A DNA stretch of 64,000 nt. Origin: Chrysemys picta bellii. Taxonomy: Eukaryota > Chordata > Testudines > Emydidae. The stretch lies in contig NC_088800.1 in assembly GCF_011386835.1 (NCBI RefSeq), positions 54,155,439 through 54,219,438 of the forward strand. The letters are read 5' to 3'. The translations under genes were made by a program, and so were the position numbers. Numbering within the stretch: position 1 is the first letter of the stretch; each line of letters begins with the position of its first letter. Of the stretch, positions 9,649 to 22,234 are shown piece after piece. The notes beneath the pieces were generated by a model that was not told the origin of the DNA, ran no database searches, and was given only the letters and a program-made list of their open reading frames with translations.

Positions 9649-10934
9649 TAAAAAAATGGAGCATGTTTTCCACTGCATGCCAGATGGTGAAAACTGGACA
9701 TGCAGAAGGTATCTAATTAAAAGCACTAAACTTGGGAATAAAAAATGTCCGTCACAGGTTTTTTGATATACCCTGCAGTTTGTCAGAGATTTATTTGCAA
9801 AAACTTTGTAGTAAGGGCAAGTCAGCTGTCCTGCTGAATACAACATTAAATATTATGGAATGCATGATGTAGCTCTTCTCTGTTTTACATTTTCTTAATC
9901 AGTATTTCTAAGCTGATTTTATATTTTAAATGTACTCTTAAGCCTTCATAAAGTAATCATTCCAGATTACTACATATTTAACTCACTGAAATAAAGACAT
10001 TATTTTAAAATAATCAGTCATAGAGGTTTAGTGTTCATAACAATTTTAATTGCTTTTAGAAAAAGGGAACACTAATTTACTTTGTGTGATCTCCATAACA
10101 ATAGACATGTTTATGAAATTTCACCAATTTTAAAAAATGTTTCCAAAGATTTTAGGCATAACTAAGGATTTTATATCTTACTAAGCTACTGATTTAGCTG
10201 GAGGGTTCTCTTAAAACTAGTTCATCAAATAGTCAGAAGTAAAGAAAGGGAAATTCATTTGTCCAGCTATCTGGAAGGAAAAGGGTGTTGTCCCTTTAAG
10301 TCTCTCTTCAACAGGGGGGTGAAGGGAGAAAGGGATGGACAGGAAGACTTTGGAAGTAAGGGATTTTTTTTTTGTACTATAGTAATTTAAATTAAAATGT
10401 GTATTTTAGATAAGGGTGGTCTTTTGAAGGATTTATTTAAAAAACTATGTCTGAAGATCCAAGCATTTAAGGCTAAAGATGAACACAGATTGTGCATCTA
10501 AAAATCTATGCAAGGATTTTTTAGAGATGTGATTTTTATAATCTTCAGCAACACACTAATGAAATATTTTTAAAGCAAATTTTAAACGAAGGTCCTGTAG
10601 ACTAACATGTTCTGAATAAATTTTATTAAGATGATGGTAAAAAAAAATAGTGAACCAGAAACTTCTATGCTCAAACTCTGTTATCAGGGAATAACATACA
10701 GATTATCGAGGGTGCAAAATTTGGTTTAAGATAAAGTGGCATGAGGAATACATAATCTGCAATATCCCCAATTGGGAGTAAAAGGATGATGGGTCAAAGT
10801 ACAGACATTAAGATATGAGGGTATGAAGTTCATAAAGTGGCTATGTTCGGGTGTGGATTATAATGAGTGGATGTGATGATGATGGATTGACCCTCATTTG
10901 GTAAGATTTAATGTTCAGGGAGTTTATGGTTCCA
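9649..10934. other. No feature seen (AT-rich, non-coding)
   Basis: About 1.3 kb of AT-rich sequence without a convincing frame, repeat end or RNA gene. Confidence 0.5.
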
Positions 10935-11915
10935 GTTCATATGATCCAACAGAGAAGGTCACTTGGTCCCTTTCTCGTAGTGGGAGAACGATGTCGCTCT
11001 GGCTCACGCCTCCTGGTACTGTCGGTGGCCGGTGATGTGCTCGATGTAGATGTCTGTGGACCATCGGATGGCGTCTGAGACCATGAGGCGCCACATGAGA
11101 CGTGCGTAGCGTCGACCAATCCTGCAGGTCTGCAGCCCACGCTCGTTGCAGGGGTCCCAGGCACCCAGGGCTCCGACAATCAGGGCGTCCATCTGCACCT
11201 CATAGCCCTTCGCTCTCAGGATGTCAGCCAGGAGGGCGTACTTTTCCAGCTTATGAGCTCGGGCTTTGCGAAATGCCGGGGTCCTGTACTCAAAGGAGAC
11301 CGTGACGTCGACGAGGATGATCTTTTTCTGGGCCTCGTCGGTGACTACCACGTCAGGTCGTAGCTGGCTGTCAGTACCGGCGATGGTGCAGTTCACGGAG
11401 ATCTCCCCCAGGTGTGGCGCGATGGCTTTCACCAGGCGGTTCTGGATGGCGTTGTGGCGCAGCTGCCAGGCTCTGGAGTGGGGTTTGCAGCTGCACAGGA
11501 CGTGGGGCAGGGTCTTGTTGGGGTAGCCGCACTTCCTGCAACGCTTGTCTCGGTTCCCGTGGTGGACGGCTCCATTGAGCGGGACGCAGTTGAGCTGGGC
11601 ACGGTGGATGAACCGCCAGTTGGCGAAATGGGTGAAGCCGCCCCCGTCGAGGAAGTGGCTGCTGGCGTCCCACTTGCTGGTCAACTCAAAGGCTTTACCC
11701 TGGTCTGGTTTACGCTTCAGGGTTTCCACGTACAGCCCCTGGCCGTCGGGGTAACAACGGTGTTGTCATCAGACCCGATCTGCGGCACCCGGATTCCCAG
11801 CTCCTGGCGCTCCTCGCACCACTCCCAGCGGCAGCCGATGTACTTCCCCAGGCGACGCGTGGCGTTGCAAGTACGGGACCACAGTGAAGCAATGTCGCGC
11901 CCGTCCCTATTACAC
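10935..11915 (-). mobile_element. 3' part of an R2/NeSL-type LINE with restriction-like endonuclease
   Basis: A 5'-truncated non-LTR retrotransposon. Coding sequence is recognisable from about 11912 (DGRDIASLWSRTCNATRRLGK) leftwards, with a frameshift near 11725, to the stop at 11004. About 70 bp of 3' sequence follow. The reverse transcriptase is gone. The domain layout (CCHC zinc motif, then a PD-(D/E)XK-like endonuclease) separates it from the CR1 elements elsewhere in the window, which use an AP-type endonuclease at the other end. It does not sit in rDNA here. Confidence 0.78.
11004..11729 (-). pseudogene. C-terminal domain: CCHC zinc finger and restriction-like endonuclease
   Basis: A 241-codon uninterrupted frame. 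Residues about 63-80 give CRKCGYPNKTLPHVLCSC, a CX2CX8HX4C knuckle like that before the endonuclease of R2-group LINEs. Residues about 124-145 give LRPDVVVTDEAQ then IILVDVTVSFE, matching the catalytic R/KPD...D pattern. About 30 residues later comes HKLEKYALLAD, with the conserved K and Y, then GALGAWDP and IEHITGHRQYQ. The enzyme would nick target DNA to start target-primed reverse transcription. The start is not real: the true frame enters from upstream after a frameshift. R2, NeSL, Hero and Utopia clades cannot be told apart by eye. Confidence 0.82.
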
Positions 11916-12234
11916 AACTGTTTTTGTCAGTAAATTCAGAAACTGACAGTATATACCTGGGGGTTGGCAAATGCCTGTTAAATGGCTTCATTATCCCTTG
12001 AATGGCTCTTTAACAGTTTCAATGTTGTGCTAAAAGGTCTGGCAGGCTGGAGGCTTTTTCACTTTTAAGTTACTAGATCCCATCTGGAGGAAGACTTACC
12101 AGGCTGCAGCAGCTAGCTGCGGAAGCCTGCAGGAAGGGTCAGAACAGGGATAGGAAGAGGAGGAAGGATGGACACTAAGACCCGGGGTGTCCCACATTTT
12201 TGGGTGCCCTACGCAGCCTACGGACGGCCCTGGG

Positions 12235-13690
12235 TCAGGTTTTCTAAACCTTTTATTCTTTTTGTTGCTTTCCTCTGGACTCGCTCCAATTAATCCACAT
12301 CTTGGCACCCAGAATTGGACACCATACTCCAGCTGAGGCCTCACCAGTGCCAAGTACAGGCGTACAATTACCTCCCATGTCTTACATACAACATTCCTGT
12401 TAATATAGGGTTACCATTCGTCCGGATTTACCCGGACATGTCCTCCTTTTCGTGCTAAAAATAGCGTCCGGGGGGAATTTGTAAAGCACTCAAAATGTCC
12501 GGGATTTCCCCCCTCCCCCGGCAGAGCAGAGCTGGGAGGGCTGCAGGAAAGTCCCGGGCTGGACTCCGGAGCAGCTTCCTCCTCCCTGCATTCTGAGCCG
12601 GCTGGCAGCTCCTCCTCCTGCAGCCCGGTCCGGCAGCATTGTGCAGGGCCAGGGACCGGGTTTTGTTGTGCTGGGGAGCTCAGCCATGTGTCCGGCTGGC
12701 ACAGAGCCCAACACCCTGTTCTGAGCAGCAGGGTAAGGGGGCCAGTGAGGTTCTGGAGGGGGCAGTCAAGAAACGGGGGGGGGGCTTTTTGGGGGGAGTG
12801 GAAAAAGTTTTGGGCAGTCAGGGTACAGGTAGGGGGTAGGGTCCTGGGGGGCAGTTGGGGGGAGTCTTAGGAGGGGGCAGTTAGGGGACAAGGAACAGGG
12901 AGTCTTAGGTAGGGGGTGGGGTTCTGGAGGACAGTTAGGAGCAGGGGTCCCAGGAGGGGGCAGTCAGGGGACAAGGAGCGGGGAGTGGGGGGCTGGGAGT
13001 TCTGGGGGGGAGCTGTCAGGGGGTAGAAGTGGGGAGAGGGATCGCAGCAGTCAGGGGACAGGGAGCAGAGGGGTTTAGATGGGTTGGGAGTTCTGGGGGG
13101 GGCTGTCAGGGGGTGGGGAGTGGTTGGATGGGGCGTGGGAGTCCCAGGGGTCTGTCTGGGGGTGGGGGTGTGGATAAGGGTTGGGGCAGTCAGGGGACAA
13201 GAGGCAAGGAGGCTTAGATAGGGAGTGGAGTCCTGGGGGGCAGTTAGGGGCAGGGGTCCCAGGAGGGGGCAGTCAGGGGACAAGGAACGGGGGGAGGGTT
13301 GGGGGTTCTGGGGGGCGGGAAGTGGGAGGGGCAGAGGCGGGGCTAGGGCGGGGCTCCTCCCGTCCTCTTTTTTGCTTGTTGAAATATGGTAACCCTAGTT
13401 AATATGTCCCAGAATGATTTTAGTCTTTTTTACAACAGCATCACATTGTTGACTCCTATCCAATTTATGATCCCTTATAGCTCCCAGATCCTTTTCAGCA
13501 GTACTACTGCCTAGTCAGTGATTCCCCATTTTGTAGTTGTGCATTTGATTTTTCCTTCCTAAGTGAAGTACTTTGCACTTGTCTTTATTGAATTTCATGT
13601 TATTGATTTCAGACTAATGCTCTAATTTATCATGGTAGTGTTGACTTCTAATCCTGTCCTCCAAAGTGCTTGCAACCCCTCCAGGCTTGG
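12235..13690 (-). mobile_element. CR1 LINE fragment, antisense, split by a DNA transposon
   Basis: 12235-12406 and 13398-about 13690 read on as one sequence. The left part translates on the minus strand to [13 protein letters not shown], the CR1 C-terminal region; the right part continues the common CR1-associated segment (CAGCATCACATTGTTGACTC). The break is exactly at the duplicated GTTAATAT flanking the 991-bp element. Confidence 0.75.
12407..13397. mobile_element. Non-autonomous hAT-like element, 991 bp, with GC-rich tandem repeats
   Basis: Ends AGGGTTACCAT and ATGGTAACCCTA are inverted repeats, flanked by a perfect 8-bp duplication GTTAATAT (12399-12406 and 13398-13405). An 8-bp duplication points to the hAT superfamily. 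The interior from about 12730 to 13330 consists of degenerate G-rich repeats with a recurring GGGGCAGTCAGGGGACAAGG motif. There is no transposase frame. Open frames here on both strands are products of the repeat. Confidence 0.82.
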
Positions 13691-16600
13691 CGGGATAAAA
13701 CAAGTAAACAAAGTTTCCAGAACAATTTATATGTCAGGTTTATATTTCAAGTTTTTCTAATGGAGTGATTTTATTTTAAATGGTAAAAAAGATTAACCTA
13801 CCAGTGACATCATTCCCCACACTGGATCAATTATCTATGTTCAGAGTAAAGTTTAATTGAATCCTTTTCAATATGCACAGCTGTTTGGCAGCAGAATAGG
13901 CAGGTCTTGTGATGCTCCCAATAGTGACGCAAAAGCGTGAGTACTAGCCTCAGGGCAGACTACTGAAAACCAAGGCACAAACCCCAAACAGGTTGTGCCT
14001 TCTAAACTTAGATTTCACCAACAAACTGCACCAAGTGCAAACTCCTCAGGCACATTAACAGCCTTAAACAGAGTCAGACAGTTCCCTTGGGTACTCTGGT
14101 CTGTCTTGCCACCCAGGTGAGCGTATCTCTTTTGTAGATGGCCCCTTACACCAAGAATCAAAGCAATATTCAGGTTGCTCCTAGTTCCAAAGAACCAGTC
14201 ACTCACCCCAGGTCAGTTGCGCCTTAGGTCTCACACTAAGGACATCACTTGTAGCCAGTCCTATAATAAACTGTATGAAAATGTATTAAATAGGAAAAAG
14301 AAATTAGAGAGAGATTTACAAGGTTAAAGCAAATAGTCACATAAATAAGTTACAGTATTAGGTTTCAAAAGGTAACATAGGCTTCTATACTCAGCAAGCT
14401 CTATTTGACCTTTAGGGCTAACCCAGGCTAAGCAGCTGGGGATCTCTTGCTTATGCCTAGAACACCTTGTCCCATCTCACCCTCTCCTGAACAGCATAGA
14501 GATCCTTAGTTCCTTTGGTTTGAGGTTTTTATCCACTTTCATGACTCATCCTCACTGGGAGAAGAGCAGAACAACAGTAAGGATCTTTAGTCCTTTTGCT
14601 GACAGTTTCTCAATCCTGATGTAGCGAGTTTCCAGTTGTAAGATCCAACCCTCACCCATCTGGTATCGGCAGGTCCCCTCTTTCGGGGCAGGGGCAGAAC
14701 AATGTCTGTAGAGGAGCAGCTCGTCACACTAATTAATGTCCCTCTCCTGCATGGTGATTCGTACAGTCAGAGGCTCGCAATGCACCCGTTCAGTTCTTAC
14801 AGTACAATTTGGAATGCAGATGTTATAAGTGAGATCAGTTCATGCAGCAACTCCGAAGCATTCAATGGAGTCTGAACACTTAGAATTCTAATACCTGTTT
14901 TATCAACGTTAACCCACAAGCGAGCTAGACAGATTCCAACTATGTATCTGTTAGTGGCTGTGCCCATTTTGCTGTGTGTGGAGTATATATTTTGTAAAGG
15001 TTTAGAAGTTAGTTAAAAGTAAGCTAAGCAGTGCAAGAAAACATAGATGATTATCAATGTAATATTGGGGTCTTAAATGGGATGGATTGAGGCCATTAAA
15101 ATGAGTGATTCAGCAACATCTGTTCCAGCAGACCCAGTGAATGAAAATATCCATTTGACCACTTCTTACCAATTCAGTCTCCTGTTAGGAGTACTGTGTT
15201 TTATGTATCCTGATTCAAACTGGCTTTCTTTCCACTCAGCGTATCTGCCACAAGGGAGTTGGAGTGGGTGGCGTTGCGGTCTGGTGCACTCCAGGGTGTT
15301 GGGCGTGTTTGTAGGTGGGCCGGGGAGAGGCACATGCTGCAGTTTTGACTAGGGTGGCGGGTTGTCTTAAGCCTCTGCTAAAATGAGTCAGCAAATGAAC
15401 TGGCAGCGTTAAGGGGTCCGGAGGTTCAGGGGCTGGCAGGGGTGAGGCTGGAGATTTGTACTGTGGTTCCCTCCACGCTCTGCCTGGCTCAGGCAACACT
15501 GTTGACCTTTGTCCAGTCAAAACTGTTTTAGTTTGTTGAAACTGTACCTGGGAATCTCTCTGCCTGCAGCACCCAGTGGGCACTGCCAAGAGGAGAGGTG
15601 ACGGAGGCAGGCAGCAGAGAGAAGGGCAGGGTTTGGTTCTCTTTGCCAAAGGAAGGTTGCTGAGATGGAGGGGAAATAAACAAAGGGATGGGAATCCTCT
15701 AGGGAGTACCCTCGCCGCCCCCTCTCAAAGTAAACCCAACCACGTCAGTGCCCCTGAGAGACGGGAGGAAGTGGTGTGTGTGTCGGGGCGTGGGGGCAGC
15801 ACTGTGTGCATGTCACTGATGGCCTGGGAGACTGCTTATATGTCACTGGGGATGGGGAGAGGAGCTACACTGCACGCATGTCACTGATTACATGGGTGGG
15901 GGAGCGGCATTGCATGTGTGTCAAGGGTGGGGACTGTATGAGTGTCACTGGGGGTCCCATGCAGTGGAGGGGGAGCCGCAGGCCTATCCCAGTGTCTTGA
16001 GGCAGAACTGGCTGTTTCCCCACAGGAGTTGTGCTGTGCAGTCCTTCTCCCTGAGTCTGCTTCGTGCTGTTCCCTTTGGCACGGATTGTGATGTACCAGC
16101 TTGTTTCCATAGCGACGCTGCTCAGTACTGGCACTTTGCACTTCTCCAGCCCTTTTGCTCCTGGCTGTCCTCCTATAGTATCAAGGTGAATGAACGGAGC
16201 CTCACAGCCCCTAGGGAAGACTCAGCCCTGTGTGCAAATGGGAGCTGAGGCAGGGCGAAGTGAAGACCCCCATCTCAAAAAATGGCCGCTGTGATTGGGT
16301 ACCGCGGTGTTTGGATTCCCAAACTGAGTCTTGCTGGGTCTAATTTGCAGAGGGCCTGAAACTCCTACTGGAGTCACTGGGATTTGGGGGCTTAGCACCT
16401 CAACCCCAAGGGACTGAGTTGAATACCTAAAAAGCATGATACCCCAAATCAGTAGCCACCTTTAAAAAGGTGGCTGTATTGCCCTTAGTCATACAGTGAG
16501 TCTGGTGCAGAGCCAGGAATAGAACCACAACCTCTACTCCCCAGACCTTCGCGTTAGCCAGAAGCTGCAAAGGCAATACAGTGATTAACCACAAGGGTGT

Positions 16601-16879
16601 TGTCATGAGCAGCTAGTGCTGTAATGAATCTAGCTCTGAGGAACTTGTGAACTGCCTCACAATGTCCTTGGGACAGCAGGGCAGCCTCACAAGTTCAGTA
16701 ATAATAAATAATGAGAGATTGTCTTGCAGGAAGGAACCCCCAGGGGAAAGAGACTCGTGGGAAACTCATTTGTTTGCACCCAAAGGCAGCTGTATTGCTT
16801 GGCTTCAATAACCAGGAGCAGGAAAGCACCTAAAGGAAACTACAGTAAGGGATAATGGAACACCACAAGCTAGAAAACT
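13691..16879. other. Mostly unassigned; possible decayed LTR at about 13900-14730 and MIR-like piece
   Basis: No host exon is visible. 13900-14730 has the look of an antisense retroviral LTR (TAATAAACTG, TTAAATAGG, repeated lists of short direct motifs), but no ends were found. About 16470-16565 (GTCATACAGTGAGTCTG, CAGAGCCAGGAATAGAACC) matches the reverse complement of the MIR-type SINE second half. The remainder shows nothing recognisable. Confidence 0.35.
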
Positions 16880-17385
16880 GGATAAGGGCCAAGGGGGGAA
16901 AAAAAGAAATGCTTGTACACTAATGCAAGGAGTCTGGGCGATGAAATGGAGCTACTGGTGTGGGAAGTTAAACCAGCCATTATAGGGAGTACAGAACTGT
17001 GGTGGAATAGCACTTATAGCTGGAATACAGGTATTGAAGCATAGGTGGGTCAAAATCACTTTGGGGAAGGGTTGTAAAAGGGGTTCTGTTAGGATGATTT
17101 TAGCAGCCCTGTTATGGGCAGTAATCTCTTTAATATTGTTAGAGAGAAACACTTTTGGGAACTGTGTCATAATGGGAGACTTTAACTTCCTGACTATAGA
17201 TTGGAGAATAAATGCTACCAGTACTGGTAGGGCCCAGTTATTTCTGACAGTGATAAATGACAGTTTTCTTCATCAAATCATCACTGAACCAACAAGAGGT
17301 GATGCAATTTTAGACTTGGTTTTACTAACTAGTGAGGACATCACAGAAGAACTGGTCGTAGGAAATTACCTTGGATCGAGTGATC

Positions 17386-17930
17386 ATAGAACTGGAAGGG
17401 ACCTCGAGAGGTCATCTAGTCCAGTCCCCAACACTCAAGGCAGGACTAAGTATTATAGACAATCCCTGTCCAACCTGCTCTTAACAATCACCAATGATGG
17501 AGATTCCAAAACCTCCTTAGGCAATTTATTCCAGTGCTTAACCACTCTGACAGTTAGGAAGTTTTTTCTAATGTCCAACCTAAACCGCCCTTGCTGCGAT
17601 TTAAGACCATTGCTTCTTGTCTTATCCTTAGAGGTTAAGAAGAACAATTTTTTCCCCTCTTCCTTGTAACAATCTATTGTGTACTTGAAACCTATTATCA
17701 TGTCCCCTCTCAGTCTTCTCTTCTCCAGACTAAACAAACCCAATTTTTTCAATCTTCCTTCATAGGCCCTGTTTTCTAGACTTTTAATCATTTTTGTTGC
17801 TCTTTTCTGAACTTTCTCCAATGTGTCCACATCTTTCCTGAAATGTGTCACCCAGAATTGGACATAATACTCCAGTTGAGGCCTAATCAGTGCGGAGTAG
17901 AGTGGAAGAATTACTTCTCATCTTGCTTAC
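17386..17930 (-). mobile_element. 5'-truncated CR1 LINE inserted in the larger LINE
   Basis: On the minus strand it runs from CR1 ORF2 C-terminal coding to the CR1 3' end (GGTCCCTTCCAGTTCTATGA). A 132-codon frame at 17453-17851 includes EKVQKRATKMIKSLENRAYE, GLFSLEKRRLRGDMI and VKHWNKLPKEV, all typical of CR1 ORF2. It splits the host LINE exactly between SDH and ELIP of the endonuclease domain. No long target duplication is visible, as usual for CR1. Confidence 0.88.
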
Positions 17931-19108
17931 AATACTTGCTTACATGAATTGATTCCGATTAAATTAAATAGAAGGATAAATAAAACCAGGTCATCAACTA
18001 TGATTTTTATTTCAAAAGGGAAGACTTTGGGAAATTAAGGGAATTAGTTACAAAAATCAGCTGGACTGAAAAGCTCAAGGACTTAAATGTGGTGGAGGCT
18101 TGGAATTTCTTCAAATCAACGGTACAATCTATCTGAAATTTGCACCCCAAGTAATGGGGGCAGGGGGAAACTTGTAAGGAAAGGTTCCAGACCCAGCAGG
18201 ATGAATAACAACCTCAAAAAGGTTAATAGGAGTAAGCAGAAAGCCTACAGAGAGTTGGAAAAGGGGGTGATCAGCAAAACAAAAAAAAACCCCTACATTG
18301 TGGTGGTTATAAAATGTACAAATAAAGTGAGATTTGTTAAGTCAAGCTGAATTAGCTCTTGCCAAGGAAATAAAAAACCTCTTATTATTTATTTTAAGTG
18401 ATATAATAAAAAGAGTAAGGAAGGATGAGGTTGGGCTGTGCAGTGGATGGGAAGGAGATTAAAGTTAATCTAGGTATGGCCCCAAAACTAAATGAATAGT
18501 TTGCCTTGGTTTTCAGTTACGATGATAATATAGAAAATGTACATGAAGGCAGTGTAGCTGATGGGAATGATTGTCTAGAAATGGAAATTACCAAATCTGT
18601 GGTGGAATTAAAACTTAAAGCTCTTAATGTGCTCAAATCAGGGGGACTGGATAACTTCCACCCCAGAATATTGAAAGAATTGGCACATGAGATTGATTTA
18701 TTAAAAATCTTTGCTACTTAATGAGCACTCCATTCGGGGGTAGTACCATATGAGTGGAGAATAGCTAATGATGTATTTATATTTAAGAAAGAGGGTGGGG
18801 GAAAGTGACCCGGGGAATTACAGACCTGCTAGTCTGACCTCAATAGTATGTAAGGTTTTAGAACAAAAGGAAGGAAAGAATAATTAAATGAATAGAGGTA
18901 AAGGGGATGCAATGCAGCATGGGTTTCCCAAAGACATCATGCCAGATTAACCTGATTTCCTTCTTTGGGAAAATAACTGCTCTTTTTTTAGATAAGGGAG
19001 GTGCAGTAGATCTTACTTGGACTTTAGCAAAGCATTTAATACAGTGCCACATGGGCAAGTATTAGTTACATTAGAGAAGATGGTGATCAGTACAAGCATT
19101 GTAGGGTG

Positions 19109-19495
19109 CATAGGCGCTGACGCTGAGGGTGCTCCAGGGCTGGAGCACCCATGGGGAAAAAAATGGTCACCAGCAGCCCCCCAAATCAGCTCCTCCCTCT
19201 TCCCCCAGCACCTCCCACCGGCCGGTGGGCCCACTGATCAGCGCCTCCCTCTTCCCGCCTGCTGCATTCAGCTGTTCCATGATGTGCAGGAGGTGCTGGG
19301 GGGCGGGGGAGGAGAGAGGGTGGGACGCACTCAGGGGAGGGGGCAGAATGGGGTGGAGGGCCGGGGTAAGAGTGGGAAGGGCAGGGTTGGGAAGAGGTGG
19401 GCTGGGGCCTTGGGGAAAGGGGTGGAGTGGGAGCAGGGCCTGGGGCAGAGCAGGGGTCCAGCACCCCCTGGTACATTAGAAAGTCAGCGCCTATG
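19109..19495. mobile_element. hAT-like MITE, CATAGGCGC family, copy 1
   Basis: Ends CATAGGCGCTGAC and GTCAGCGCCTATG are perfect inverted repeats. Flanks GTAGGGTG and GTAAGGTG form an 8-bp duplication with one mismatch. The interior is purine-rich with no transposase. It interrupts the reverse transcriptase region of the host LINE. A short relative lies at 60361-60468. Confidence 0.82.
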
Positions 19496-20784
19496 GTAAG
19501 GTGGATAAAGAATTGGCTAAAGGGGAGCAGGCAATGGGTTGTGCTGAAAGGTGAATTATCAGACTGGAGGGAAGTAACTAGTGGAGTTCCTCAAAGACTT
19601 GGGACCCATCTTATTCAATATTGTTAGTAATGACCTTCCTACAAACAGTGGGACCGTGCTCATGAAATTTGCTGGTGATACAAAGCTGGAAGGTCTCATC
19701 GATACAGAGGAGGATCGGAACACGACACAGGAAGACGTGGATGGCTGTGCCGACGGGAGTGACAGAAATGAGATGACATTCAGTAGTACAAAGTCAAGGT
19801 CAGGCACTTAGAATCTAGTAACAAGAATTTCTGCTGAAAGTTGGAGGGGTCCTCAGTTGAAAGCAATAGAGGAGGAAAGAGACTTGGATGTGTGTGTCGA
19901 TCACAAGATGACTCCGAGCCACCGATGTGATTTGACTGGGAAAAAGGCAAACGCAATCCTAGGATGTATCAGGCAAGGCATTTCCAGTAGAGATAGAGAT
20001 GTAGTAATGCCATTGTACAAGACACTGGTAAGACCTCTTTTGGAATGCTGTGTGCAATTCTGGTCACCCATGTGCAAGAAAGATTAACTTAAACTGGAAC
20101 CAGTGCAGAGGGAGCTACTAGGCTGATCAGGGGAATGGAGGGCCTATCTTATGAGAGGAGACTAGAAGAACTTGGCTTGTTTAGTCTAGCAAACAGAAGG
20201 CTGAGAGGGGATATGAGTGCTCTCTATAAATACACTAGGAGGTAAATATCAGGGTGAATTCCTATTTAAGCTAAAGGACAGTGTTGGCACAAGAACAAAT
20301 GGATATAAACTAGCCATGAACAAATTCAGGCTGGAAATTAGAGGGTTTCTAACCACCAGCTGGGCAAGGTTCTGGAGCAGCCTCCCAACAGGAGTTGTGG
20401 GGGAAATAACTTAGCTTTGAGATAGATCTGGACAAACTGATGCATGCAGTTGTATGATGGGGTTGTTTTGATTGGGGGAGGCGGGGGGAGCAGGACTCAG
20501 CAGCCCTGGCACTCACTTCCAGCTTATGTTCTATATTCCTGAAGCTCATGCTCCAGCGTTTCAGCAGGCCACTGGCAGGGGTCAGGAAGGGATTCCCACC
20601 ATCCACCTTCAATGTCTTCTGGGAGGGTCTTTTTTAATCTCCTTCCTCTGAAGCATCAGGGATGCCTTCGGCTGGAGATGGGACACTGGATGGGTGGGGG
20701 CAGGGCTCTGTGGTGACACTGAGCATTCTCTCTCTCTCTCAGGTACGTGGCTAGCTGGTTCTTGCTCATATGTTCAAGGTCTAA

Positions 20785-21002
20785 TGTTACCAGATCTGCC
20801 CGTTACTTCGGGGTATGCTCATTTATTCGGGTTACTCTTCTGGGGGAGGGGAGGCATTCTGTAATTCTATCAATGTACTGCTTGTGTCACATGTGTTATC
20901 ATATGGAGCTCTACTTCTCCCTTATGCAAGTCCCCTCCCAATGGAACTATCCTGCAGGACCTAGGTTCTCTAGGGCTTGGTTCCTCCAGCCCCAGAGCCA
21001 GA

Positions 21003-21047
<45 letters not shown>

Positions 21048-22234
21048 TAACAGAGCAAGTCTGAGTGGACCGGGTCAAGCAGCACTTTCAAGCTGCCACC
21101 CTTATGCGTCCCAGATTCAGCATGTCCCTATCCCCACTCTCACATCACAATTCAACTGGTAGTAACCTATTTGATGAGCAAACCCCACAGTATTTTGGGT
21201 GCTGCAGGGATCTTTAGCTTAGGTAAAAGAAGCGTTGCTGCAGAGTAAATGGGGAAGCAAAACCACAAAAGAGTAAAGTTCAGCAAGAGAGAGAGAAGTG
21301 ACCAGCTTAACCATAAAAGTTATTTATTGAATAATAGTGATAACGACACAAGGAGGGCTAAACCAACATAACATACATTATTAAAGGTTAATACCTAAGG
21401 TAGAAAGGAAAACAGAGAGAGAGAAAGAGGGGGATCTCACCCACTCCATGAGGCTTAAACTCGTCGGGGTTCCCAGGTGGTGATGATAGCTCAGGGTGCT
21501 GAGTGCTGGAGACAGGCAGAGCCCCCAGCATGATCAATCAGGAGAAGATGGAGTCCCAGCAGAACTGATGCAGAGTTTTGGGTGTATGCAGTAGAACATT
21601 TACTTGAACATAGGTAGGGGTTTTTGTAGAGAAACAACAATGGTTCAAGAGAGAACACTAGATTTGTTTATGGGTAAACTGATGACTCAAGGGTTTTCTT
21701 TAGGCTAGACAATAGGAGCTGATCACTCTTGGCTATGGGTGGTGGTTTCTTCCAGGGAGCTCACAATGCAACTAGGCTGCTTCAGTGTTTTGGATATCAA
21801 TCAAGGATTCATTACTAGAGTTGGTCTGATAACTGCTGAGCTGGGTGTGGGCAGGCCTAGGTTCATTAACATCTGGAGCAGAGATTCCCATGATGCAGTG
21901 CTTCCCTGCTTTTCTGGTCCCAGAGTTCAGTGCGGTTCTTTGTTCTTCATTCTGTATGCTAATCCCTGTCCCATCTTTCATGCAGATGAGGCTAGGGGAG
22001 TTATCTCTGCTCTCCATTCTGTATGCAAATGGAGATGTCTTAATCTTGTCACCCTTGTCAGGACGGGTCTAGGTGTGTCTCCCAACGCCCTTCACTGCTC
22101 TCTGCAAGCCTTTTCTCTGATCTGTCTTGGTTCAAGCAGAGATCAACGGGGTATGTGGGTGTGTGTCCCTCATAAGTGAGACAGGCCAGACACTGCGCCC
22201 TAGTTCCCCAAAAACACAGAGCTGACTGGTATCA
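20785..22234 (-). mobile_element. Solo LTR, 1450 bp, in the 3' part of the LINE
   Basis: Begins TGTTACCAG and ends CTGGTATCA (TG...CA, imperfect inverted repeat), with the 4-bp duplication CTAA at 20781-20784 and 22235-22238. Removing it restores the expected CR1-type 3' sequence GGTCTAACTGATC across the junction. A minus-strand AATAAA lies near 21325-21335 (seen as TTTATTGAATAAT), so transcription would run leftwards. It contains a CA microsatellite at about 21007-21048. No internal region or second LTR is present, so it is a solo LTR left by recombination. Confidence 0.72.
21007..21048. repeat. (CA)n microsatellite
   Basis: About 20 CA units in a row inside the solo LTR. Length variation is expected. 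Confidence 0.95.

Noticed and set aside
12867..13283. 138-codon Pro/Ser/Thr-rich minus-strand frame resembling a mucin
   Set aside because: It is the complement of the G-rich tandem repeat inside the 991-bp hAT-like element.
13900..14730. Possible antisense LTR
   Set aside because: The composition and an AATAAA-like site suggest an LTR, but neither TG...CA ends nor a target duplication could be located, so it is not listed as an element.
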